DNA from: Heliopora coerulea
Taxonomy: Eukaryota > Cnidaria > Anthozoa > Scleralcyonacea > Helioporidae
Length of the DNA: 64,000 nucleotides
NCBI GenBank assembly: GCA_030142905.1
Contig: JASJOG010000059.1
Span: forward strand, 663,001-727,000
Direction of reading: 5' to 3'
Shown here one piece after another: positions 56,347 through 64,000 of this stretch (within the stretch, counting starts at the first letter, position 1; each line of letters starts with the position of its first letter). The translations under genes and the position numbers were made by a program. Under the pieces are notes generated by a model. That model made no database searches. It was given only the letters and a program-made list of their open reading frames with translations, and was not told where the DNA came from.

Positions 56347-57835
56347 AATATTTTGAAATTAAAATTCCACCAATCATCGATAAAGATAAAATAATGAAAT
56401 TTTCTGTGGACATGGGTGTTTTGGTAAGATTTTTTGTTTCATTTGATTTTGCAGGTTTTTTAGATTGATCATCTTTTTTGTATACTTTAGATTGTTGTTT
56501 ATCACCCAATTTTTCTAATTTTTTCACCGACAAGTTGTATTGTTTTTTCACAGATGATGGTGTTTTTCCATAATAATTTAAATTTTCATTAATTCCAAAA
56601 ACCAAATTTTCTGTTGAAACTTTTAATTTATTATTATAACCATCAATAGGATTTTTTAAAATAATTAAAGACGATGGTATCAACCATAAAGTTGGTGAAA
56701 TTGCAGTATTTAAAACAACATTTGTTGCAGTTATTGCCACATTCATATTATTTATCCAGGTTGCTGTATCATAATTTATTACACTATCTTCAAAAATTTT
56801 TCTAAATTCTTTTTGTGTTTCCAATGCTGAAGCTGTATTTGAAACAACACTTTGTCTAGTTCTAGCTTGTGCTCCAAGAATTGCATAAAGATATGCTTCA
56901 ATGCTTTGATTCAATAATTCAGTTCCCTTTTTTATTAATCCATCTGAAATTTTTGGAATGAATTTTTTATAATCATTTTGAGTATCTCTAATTTGACCCG
57001 GACCGTGTTTATATCTTTCCCATGGTCTTACTCCAACAACATCTTGTCCTAAATGTTCATTTTTGATATGTAAAATTTCTTGATATGTCCATTTTGGATA
57101 GTGATCTTTTAAAAAACCTGCATTAAATTTATAAAAGTTTTCATCATCACCATTTCTCAATTGCCACATAATTCTTCTAACTGTAAAATATAGATGAAAT
57201 CTCATAAATGATGTAATTTGTTTTGACACATCTGGACCAAATAAATGTTGTATTGAAATTCCACATCCATAAGTTGCAATCCATGTTCCTATAATGCTTT
57301 GAAAATATGGCTCATTAAGTGACCATTCTGCATTATCATCTGTAGTTATATTTAATCCAGGTAAATTGCTTTGAAAATAATCTGTATTGTTTACATAAAT
57401 CCTAAACTGATTTATAGGATAATTTAAGACATATTCTATTGGAAAATTATCCCAATAATATGATTTTCCGGTAAAATCAACATGTCTTTTACCTTTTGGT
57501 AATTCTTGCACAGTTCCTCCAATTTTCCAAATTTTTGGAAAGTGTTCAACAGGTTTATTTATTGTTAAATATTTTGTCATGTTTGGGTTATTTTTAAATG
57601 TATCTGAATTTATATCTGTTGACAAAAATGAATTATTTTTAAACCAAATATGATAACCCTGAAAAACAGCATTTTTATCAAAATCAGCCTCGAAGGTAAA
57701 CCTTGACATGTCTGCATATGGATATTTTTTTTTAAAATATTTTTTCTCCAATTCAACATCTTCTTTAATATTTTTCATAACATAATCATAATTTTTTCCA
57801 TAATACTTTCTTTTAAATTCTTCAGTTGAATTCAT
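56345..57835 (-). CDS. C-terminally anchored Polinton protein (A)
   Basis: 496 residues, open. The N-terminal half has YADMSRFTFEADFDKNAVF, YPINQFRIYVNNTDYFQSN and ITSFMRFHLYFTVRRIMWQL; the second half has GPGQIRDTQNDYKKFIPKIS and EAYLYAILGAQARTRQS; a membrane helix ends it (FIILSLSMIGGILISKY). Polinton B landed at its very 3' end: the present TAG stop is formed across B's terminus and the target duplication, so the last residues differ from B's ortholog. Not matched to a named family; structural role likely. Confidence 0.75.
   Translation of the reverse strand: MNSTEEFKRKYYGKNYDYVMKNIKEDVELEKKYFKKKYPYADMSRFTFEADFDKNAVFQGYHIWFKNNSFLSTDINSDTFKNNPNMTKYLTINKPVEHFPKIWKIGGTVQELPKGKRHVDFTGKSYYWDNFPIEYVLNYPINQFRIYVNNTDYFQSNLPGLNITTDDNAEWSLNEPYFQSIIGTWIATYGCGISIQHLFGPDVSKQITSFMRFHLYFTVRRIMWQLRNGDDENFYKFNAGFLKDHYPKWTYQEILHIKNEHLGQDVVGVRPWERYKHGPGQIRDTQNDYKKFIPKISDGLIKKGTELLNQSIEAYLYAILGAQARTRQSVVSNTASALETQKEFRKIFEDSVINYDTATWINNMNVAITATNVVLNTAISPTLWLIPSSLIILKNPIDGYNNKLKVSTENLVFGINENLNYYGKTPSSVKKQYNLSVKKLEKLGDKQQSKVYKKDDQSKKPAKSNETKNLTKTPMSTENFIILSLSMIGGILISKY
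56347..56352 (+). repeat. Target-site duplication of Polinton B, right
   Basis: AATATT after ACTACT, identical to 39810-39815. Confidence 0.95.
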
Positions 57836-57856
57836 TGTTTATTTTAATAAAAATAA
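57836..57856. promoter_or_regulatory. 21-bp divergent promoter between the two arms (A)
   Basis: TGTTTATTTTAATAAAAATA plus A between outward ATGs. It is the same length as and near-identical to 51163-51183 in B, although the flanking genes have diverged. Confidence 0.7.
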
Positions 57857-58831
57857 ATGAAAGATAAAGACAGCCTTGCTGACATGTTTGTTATTGAACA
57901 AGAGTTAAGAGACATTTACTACAACCCAGAAACAGGTTATCAATCTGCGGAAAGACTTTATCAAAAAGCAAAAGAAGAAGGTTTGAAAGTTTCATGAAAA
58001 AAAGTTGGAGAATGGTTAAAAACACAAGATACTTTTACCATGTTTAAACCACTTATGAGAAAACATAAATTTAGAAAAACATTTGTCAGAGATTTGGGTG
58101 ATCAATTGCAAATGGATTTGGTTGATATGAAAAAATATAAAAATAAAAACAAAGGTTATTATTGGATTCTGACGGCGGTTGAAATTTTATCAAGATTTGC
58201 ATTTGCAATTCCTGTTTTCAGAAAAGATACAAAAAATATGACAGGAGCTGTGGAGGAATTGTTGGAAAAATTCAAAACAAGATTTGGAAAATATCCAAAA
58301 TTTTTACAATTTGATGAGGGAAAAGAATTTCACAATGTTGGTGTCAAAAGTCTCTTGAAAAACCATGGTGTTGAATATTTTACAACCTATTCTGAGAGGA
58401 AAGCAGTAATTGTAGAAAGATTTAATAGGACTTTGAAAACTTCCATGTGGAAATATTTTCACACAAATGATACCAACACATGGTTAAATGTTTTGGATAA
58501 TTTTGTCGCTAATTATAACACAACAAAACATAGAACCATTGGAATGAAACCTTCAGATGTAAATGAAGCAAATAAGAATCAAGTCTGGGTGAAACTTTTT
58601 GGTCAACCTGTGAGAGAAATTCCTTCTCCCAAATTCAAAATTGGAGACCACGTTAGAATTTCAAAATATAAAAATGTCTTTGTTAAAGGATATGAAGCAA
58701 ATTTCACAGAAGAAATTTTCCAAGTTGAAAAAGTGTTTGCTGGAGATCCAAACATGTATGAGTTGAAAGATGATGAAGGAGAAGAAATACTTGGTAAATT
58801 TTATGAACAAGAATTATCTGCTGTGTTGTGA
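57857..58831 (+). pseudogene. Polinton RVE-family integrase of A, one in-frame stop
   Basis: One frame throughout, with a TGA at 57995-57997 about 46 codons in, where B has Arg. The catalytic core is intact: LQMDLVDM, LQFDEGKEF, AVIVERFNRTLK. The C-terminal SH3-like part (FKIGDHVRISKYKNVFVKGY) is preserved. The start follows AAAATAAATG as in B. Confidence 0.9.
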
Positions 58832-58853
58832 AAGAAGAAAACACATAAAATAA

Positions 58854-60089
58854 ATGGCTGAAGGAGGATTTGATGACATTGAAATGCGAAATAAAAATTT
58901 GAGAGAAGAATAATTTCAAGAAGCAGAAACAAAGTTTGATGATGATGATCCTTGGGATATTGGAGAAGAGCCTGAAAACCTTGACGCAGGATCTCCAAGA
59001 AGGAAATTCAACACGGTTGATATTCCTGATGTGAGAAAAGATGCAAAAGGAATGAAAAAATCATTGACTGAGGATAAAAAAAAATCTTTCAGAAAAATAT
59101 TTGATGCTTCTCTTGCAAAGAAAAATGGAGAAAATTCAAGCCTGTTGTTAGATAACACTGAATTTGTTAAAAATGAAAAAGGAAAAGTTTCAATCTATTT
59201 CGAAGGAAAGCAAATTGGTAATGTTAATGAAAATGATGAACCTGAATTATATCCCAAAAAAAATAGAAAATATGTTGATAAGTTTGTTGATGCTTTGAGA
59301 AAATCAACCTTGGAATATGAAAAAACCCTTGATAGTGTTATTGACCAAGAAATGGATTGGGATGATTATGAATGGGATCCTTTTGGAAGAAATTTTTTCA
59401 AAGACGAAATCAAACAAAATTCCATTGAAAAATTAAATAATAGTATTGAAAATATTCAAGAAAACATGAAAGAAACAGAAATGGATGAACAAGATGTGAG
59501 AGAATTAAATGGAGTTTTGAATCCTCGAGGACAAACACCAAAAGAGAAAATTAATTTTCTTGAAATACAAGGTGACCATTGGAGACATAAAGCTTTGCTT
59601 GAAACTGATGAGCGAAAGGAAAAATGGTATAAAGATGCTGAAAAAACAAGATTGGTGGCTGACAAATTTCGTCTTGAAAATGATTTGAAACCTGAAGAAG
59701 AAGAAACAATTTCCATAATTCAACAAGAAATTTAAGAATCTGATATTGGAAGATTTGAAAAATTTAAAAAATGGGCAAAAGAAAATCTTTTGGGTCTATC
59801 AGCAGTTTCAATTTCTGTTGCAGGAATTTTGACAACAATCATTATTGGTGCAAGAAATGCTTTAAAATCTGGCACAAAAGCAGTTGGAAATTTGGGAAAA
59901 GCAATTGCAAATATTGGTAAAAATTTTGGACCATTGATTTCATCAGTTTTGAATTTAATTGGGTCAATATTATCATGGGGTGCAAAAGGAATAACTTTTC
60001 TTGCAAAAAACTTGTGGATTTTAACACTTGCTTTAACCTATTTTTTATACAATGAATACAAAGAAAGAAAAAAAAACATATATAAATAA
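58854..60089 (+). pseudogene. Acidic coiled-coil protein with hydrophobic C-terminus (A), two stops
   Basis: A single frame with TAA at 58911-58913 and TAA at 59733-59735, and no frameshift. It has the same plan as 52159-53420: N-terminal GGFDDIEMRNKNLREE, acidic DDDDPWDIGEEP, the conserved MDEQDVRELNGVLNPRG, and a hydrophobic C-terminus with GAKGITFLAKNLWILTLAL. At the second stop B reads Glu. Confidence 0.75.
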
Positions 60090-61237
60090 ATCCAAATAAA
60101 ATAAATCCAGAAGAAGATTTGTATGTGGATATTCCAAAGCTGAATCCAAATTTATGTCTTGTTCCAGATTCTATGAGATTAGTCTTTGATTTCAAAAATA
60201 GCAACACAAAATCTTGGTTTTTGAATAATTTGTCAAAACTGTTGAAAAAGAGGCTTGTGATTAAATTTGCTGGAGAAATTGTCTATGACAACACAGGAGA
60301 ATCGTTGTTGGAAATTTACAAAGATTTGTGGAAACCAGAATATGAAAGAGCAGATATGATTGAATATGGAATCGGGAATGAAAATTTGAGAAAACTAATT
60401 TCAAAAGATGATTCTGCTGCTACAAGTGGAGATGCACAAAAGAAATCTGATAAACTCATGTTTGATACTTTTGGAACAAAACAATGTTTGAAACTGGAGA
60501 AAATTCTTTCAGATCATGGATTATATGCTCCACATGGAATGATTAATAATTTCCAATATGTTGTTACTTTTCCTCCCTCTGATGAAATTATGGTTGCACA
60601 AAGTGGACAAAATAAAGGAAATTATTCATTTGAAAACCTTGAGTTGGAATATGAAACAATAGAAAATTTGGATCTTGCAAATGAAGTGTTGTCAAATTAT
60701 TCCAGTGGAAGAAGTTTATCTTACAATTATGTGACTTTGATGAAAACAACAGAATGGGACAAAGACGCAACACTTCATAATGAAACAGTGAATATTCCTA
60801 GAAAATCGATGAAAGCAGTGGTGTTGCTTTTCCGAAACAAAACATTGACAGACTCTGAAGAATTTGTTTATCCAAACATAACAGAAGTAAAAATCTCAGT
60901 AGAAGGAATTCCAAATTCAGTTTATTCACAAGGAATGCCAAAAAGAAGATTTTTCGAAGAAGCTTTCAGAGTATTTCATTGTGGTTTCACTCCCTGTGAT
61001 TCTGTGATGAGTGTGGAGAAATTCTTTAAAGATTCTTTTGCATTGGTTGTGGATTTGAGAACATTGGATGATAATTTTGTATATGGAAATGGAAAAAAGC
61101 TGGTCAATACACAATCTGGTCTCCTGTTAGAAATAAAGAAAACTGCAATAACAGCAAATGTGAAATGTCACATTTTTGTAATTAGTGATGAATTGTTAAA
61201 TATTGCGAATAAAGACTTGTCTTCTATCCAGTTTTAA
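60090..61237 (+). pseudogene. Major capsid protein candidate (A), start deleted
   Basis: The frame is open to 61237 and covers nearly the whole protein (LNPNLCLVPDSMRLVFDF to VKCHIFVISDELLNIANKD). The start is missing: the upstream ATAAATAAAT runs straight into CCAAATAAAATAAATCC, which corresponds to B sequence about 90 bp further in. A TAAAT microhomology at the junction explains the deletion of the ATG and first 30 or so codons. Confidence 0.65.
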
Positions 61238-61258
61238 AGGAAAAAAACAATAATAAAG

Positions 61259-61972
61259 ATGGAAAAGATTACTTCACAAGAGAAAAAAACAGAAAAAACA
61301 AAAATGAGTCAAAAATTACAACTGTTGAAAATTTCAGAAGAAGCAAAAGAAAGAAAATCTGTCAAAACATTCAATACAGAAAAGAAACCATTTAATATGA
61401 TTATTGTTGGAATGACTTGTTGTGGAAAAACACATTATCTTTTGAATTTTCTGGAGAGAGAATATAAAAATTATTTTGACCATATTTTTTTGATATGTCC
61501 TACTTATCAATGGAATAAAACTTATGAAAATTGGAAATATGATGAAGATGAAGATTTTATTGCTATTCCTTGTGATCAAGATTAAGTTGAAAAATACTTG
61601 AAAATTGTTGTTGATTTTTTAAGAGGAAACAAGTCGTTAATTATTCTTGATGATTGTGCAAGTGGAAAAGATGTCAAAAATAGAACAAGTGAATTGGTAA
61701 AGTTGGGATTTTCTGCAAGTCATTACAATCTTTCTGTTGTTGTCATTACTCAACAACTGACTTCCATTGCAAAACCATTTAGAGAGAATATTTCTAAATT
61801 GGTGACATTTTATAATCCAAACAAAAAAGATCTGAAAATCATCCTTGAAGAATATTCAGGTGTGAATAACCGCAATGAATTACAAAAAATCATGGCAATA
61901 TTAAAAAATAAACGCAATTCCAATTTGGAAATCTCTTTGATTTTTTCGTATGGCTATATAATAAATGAGTGA
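61259..61972 (+). pseudogene. A32/FtsK-type packaging ATPase of A, one in-frame stop
   Basis: Walker A GMTCCGKT and Walker B LIILDD are both present. A TAA at 61583-61585 lies between them, in the same frame, where B has Asp. Otherwise collinear with B's intact 235-residue protein. The start follows AATAATAAAG. It overlaps the next gene by 8 nt, as in B. Confidence 0.9.
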
Positions 61973-62429
61973 CGATGAAAGAGAAATTCCAACAACCAAA
62001 AATTGTGAAAATCTTTCTTCTGAAGAAAAAGAAAAAGAAATTTCGAAAAAGCGTCAAGAATTGATTCAACTTTCTGAAGACGGAGAAATCAGTCAATCTG
62101 TTGCAAGTTTGAAAAAAGCAAGCGGAAAAGTTGTGTTGAAAATTTATGCAGAATATGAAAGACAGCAAGCGGAAAAAGCAAACGCTTTTTTGACAGATTT
62201 GCTGTTGTCAAAATTTGCAAATTTGCTTGGTGGATTGGAAGCAATTGAAAGCAGTGAAGCATTGGAAAAAGAATTGTCGAAAGATAAATTGTTGAGAAGA
62301 GATGTGAAATTCCTGCTTGAAAAGGTGACACCTTTTCTTCCCTATCTTGGAATTCTTTCTGGTGGAATAACAGTTGGAAAACATATTGGGAAAAAGAAAT
62401 ATTCAAACAATGAGAAACAAGAAGAATGA
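61965..62429 (+). CDS. Conserved small protein after the ATPase (A)
   Basis: 154 residues, intact ortholog of 55359-55808, with SVASLKKASGKVVLKIYAEY, LLGGLEAIESSEALEKEL and PYLGILSGGITVGKH. It starts within TATAATAAATGAGTG. It is the last gene before the right terminal repeat of A. Function unknown. Confidence 0.75.
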   Translation: MSDDEREIPTTKNCENLSSEEKEKEISKKRQELIQLSEDGEISQSVASLKKASGKVVLKIYAEYERQQAEKANAFLTDLLLSKFANLLGGLEAIESSEALEKELSKDKLLRRDVKFLLEKVTPFLPYLGILSGGITVGKHIGKKKYSNNEKQEE

Positions 62430-62542
62430 AATTTTCTCTTCTTCAATTTTTTTTCCTGTCATGCAAAGCATCATGGGAGAATGTGACTTGTCAATCAGTC
62501 TGAAACTCGCGATATCACCAGTCAATCAAAATCAAACGGTCA

Positions 62543-62732
62543 TGGCCAGCGGTTTTCTCTGTCTCCCAGAATGCATTGCGGCATGTCAACCACGGTCACG
62601 TGGTTGATGACGTCATTCGTTTTGATTGACAGGTTTTGGAAAAAGGGGATTCCCCCACGACACTTAGAAAAATTTTGGCCTTTTTTTGAGATTGCATAAA
62701 AAATTCCCAGAACTCTCACTTTCCCTACTACT
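62543..62732 (-). repeat. Terminal inverted repeat of A, right
   Basis: It pairs with 31590-31769. It carries the same sites: CACGTG (62597-62602), TGACGTCA (62608-62615), GGGGATTCCCC (62645-62655), TTCCCAGAA (62704-62712) and the ZNF143-like CCCAGAATGCATTGCG (62565-62580). Confidence 0.9.
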
Positions 62733-62738
62733 CTTATC
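62733..62738 (+). repeat. Target-site duplication of Polinton A, right
   Basis: CTTATC, identical to 31584-31589. Confidence 0.97.
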
Positions 62739-63036
62739 AACAAAAACTGCTCTCATGTCATCTGAAGCTTGAAGGATGTACTATAAAGAGTCAATAATTT
62801 TTCCTACCCCTAAAAATGCCAGATGAAAATTCATTACTAGAGGGATCCTATCTAGATTCTTTCTTTTCTGACTCCTACCTTGACCTAGAAGGCTCTCCTG
62901 ACTCTTCCCTCTTGCCCAAACAAACTGAGAGTCCATATACCTTTTCTTAAATCCTCTTTTTAGAAGGTAACCCCATAATTTGTTTAATCTATTATCAAAC
63001 ACCTCCAAATTACAAATATGCCTTAACCTCAGAGCC
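62739..63036 (-). pseudogene. Penelope-like element, region upstream of the endonuclease
   Basis: The minus frame encodes LRHICNLEVFDNRLNKLW, then LLKRGFKKRYMDSQF and RIPLVMNFHLAFLGVGK, matching the C-terminal RT and linker region of Penelope-like elements (F-x-x-R-L-x-x-L, L-x-x-R-G-F/Y, I/V-P-L-V). The frame ends at the Polinton A target site and continues in register at 31583. The RT core upstream is missing: an AT repeat begins at about 63040. Confidence 0.8.
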
Positions 63037-63041
63037 TATCC

Positions 63042-63087
<46 letters not shown>

Positions 63088-63240
63088 CTCTGAGGTTGAG
63101 TATATATATGTAAGTAAGTAATAAGTGAGTAAGTAAGTAATAAGTAAGTAATAAGTAAGTGAGTGAGTATATATAGTGAGTATATATAGTTAAGTGACAA
63201 ATATATATATATATATATATATTTATCTTAAACTGTGATA
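63026..63240. repeat. AT and TAAG simple repeats with flanking inverted 15-mer
   Basis: AACCTCAGAGCCTAT and its complement ATAGGCTCTGAGGTT flank an (AT)n run. Beyond it are TAAGTAAG-type repeats and a second AT run near 63200-63222. A stable hairpin is possible. Confidence 0.9.
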
Positions 63241-63591
63241 AAGACAAAAGTCAAAATGTCATATGATGTAGTGTTTGATTAAATTATATATTTCTTAACT
63301 ACAGTATATTACGGAGTAGGGTTACCCTTTGATTACTTTATATATATATCTACATACATACATATGCCAGATAAAACAATTGCTCAGGTCAATGCAGCTG
63401 ACCAATCAGTTTTGATATTTCCTACATTTACAAAAGATAATATTGGAACCAGTCAGGACACTATCATATTTTACTACAACTGTGAGATTAAACAATACTT
63501 AAAAATAAAACAAAACAAAAAAAAAATTAAATAAAACAATTGGTGCTGTTGCTACAAATTGTCATTAATATTTACATTAATGTTTACTCAC
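63241..63591. other. AT-rich spacer, no gene seen
   Basis: No coding signal or structured repeat was recognised. A short A-rich run lies near 63510-63530. It is probably intergenic or the 3' flank of the zinc-finger gene. Confidence 0.5.
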
Positions 63592-64000
63592 TTAACTAGA
63601 CCCATTTTGATGAACTTCAACCATGTGATTTACCAATTTTCTGGCAAGGTTAAAGCTGACATCACACCTGAAGCATATATATTCCATGCCCATTGGTTCT
63701 GTGGCTTCTAACTCATGATCAAATTGATGTTGCTCAAATGTTTTACGTGAATGAAGTTTGGCCTGACAATGATGGCATTCATACTCCACACGACCATGAC
63801 TCACTGATTTATGATCCACGAATTCTTGAGTGGAAGAGAACTCTTCATGATACTCTTGGCAAATGTGGTTCGGACTGTTCACTTTAAGTAATTTTTCTTC
63901 AGTTGGCTCCATGTTATGATGCAGTTTCACGTTTCTGTTTTCATGTTCATCAGAGAGAACGTCACCTTCTTCAGCCTGGTTTGATTTAAACTCTTCACTT
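63592..64000 (-). CDS. C2H2 zinc-finger protein, C-terminal part
   Basis: The frame is open from the window edge to a stop at 63592. Two clear C2H2 fingers are YECHHCQAKLHSRKTFEQH and YICFRCDVSFNLARKLVNHM. A third, HICQEYHEEFSSTQEFVDH, has Tyr in place of the second Cys and may be degenerate. An acidic stretch (AEEGDVLSDEHENRN) precedes the fingers. The start lies beyond the window, so a GTG-type start at 63930 is not meant. It is a host gene or domesticated factor of unknown target. Confidence 0.75.
   Translation of the reverse strand, partial: SEEFKSNQAEEGDVLSDEHENRNVKLHHNMEPTEEKLLKVNSPNHICQEYHEEFSSTQEFVDHKSVSHGRVEYECHHCQAKLHSRKTFEQHQFDHELEATEPMGMEYICFRCDVSFNLARKLVNHMVEVHQNGSS

Larger units (their letters stand above)
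31590..62732. mobile_element. Polinton/Maverick A (outer, interrupted by B)
   Basis: The element has AGTAGTAGGG...CCCTACTACT ends, inverted terminal repeats of about 180-190 bp and a perfect 6-bp target duplication. It encodes protein-primed PolB, an RVE integrase, an A32-type ATPase and capsid-type proteins, which together define a Polinton. Removing insert B and one duplication leaves about 14.6 kb, within the normal 15-20 kb class. Most key genes are disabled by in-frame stops. No adenovirus-type maturation protease was recognised. It is inserted in a Penelope-like element. Confidence 0.95.

Noticed and set aside
57857..61972. Stop-codon recoding to explain in-frame stops in Polinton A
   Set aside because: Both TAA and TGA occur at different positions and A also has a start deletion and frameshifts, so ordinary decay is simpler.

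Overview
This is animal genomic DNA, most likely from an anthozoan cnidarian such as a coral or anemone. It has spliced host genes with GT/AG junctions, a single-exon rhodopsin-like receptor of the kind expanded in cnidarians, MITE-like repeats, and Gypsy, LINE, Penelope-like and Polinton/Maverick transposons. No prokaryotic gene organisation was seen.

Left part (1-20.5 kb): the minus strand carries the 5' half of a tubulin-tyrosine-ligase-like gene of the TTLL12 type. Four exons are recognised, near 20.4, 17.6, 12.7 and 0.6 kb; at least two short exons were not found, and the 3' exons lie left of the window. A 326-residue GPCR (5829-6809, plus strand) sits inside a TTLL12 intron in the opposite orientation. 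The introns hold minisatellites, hairpin MITEs and a tRNA-derived repeat. A decayed Ty3/Gypsy element (about 20.5-24.5 kb, minus) ends about 50 bp upstream of the TTLL12 start codon.

Middle (24.5-31.6 kb): a mostly empty intergenic stretch is followed by a 5'-truncated LINE reverse transcriptase. The LINE appears to be inserted in the endonuclease end of a Penelope-like element (PLE).

Right part (31.6-62.7 kb): two Polintons are nested. Outer Polinton A (31590-62732, about 14.6 kb without its insert) has roughly 180-190 bp terminal inverted repeats and a perfect 6-bp target duplication CTTATC. It lies inside the PLE. Inner Polinton B (39816-56346, 16.5 kb) has AGTAGT...ACTACT ends and a perfect 6-bp duplication AATATT. 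It lies inside A, between A's penton-like and membrane-anchored genes. Both share one plan. The left arm, transcribed leftward, carries protein-primed PolB, three small membrane proteins, a phage-tail-fibre-like protein with a lectin-like head, a penton-like protein and a C-terminally anchored protein. The right arm, transcribed rightward, carries an RVE integrase, a membrane-active protein, a major-capsid candidate, an A32-type packaging ATPase and a small conserved protein. A 21-bp divergent promoter separates the arms. B alone adds a NUMOD-like gene, a VRR-NUC nuclease and a 69-residue protein. Both copies carry disabling mutations: mostly in-frame stops in A and mostly frameshifts in B.

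An AATAAA hexamer touches almost every Polinton start codon. The terminal regions contain NF-kB-, CREB-, STAT- and E-box-like sites. A separate Pol II-style promoter with four kB palindromes lies upstream of A's polymerase. At the far right, a C2H2 zinc-finger gene (minus) runs off the window.
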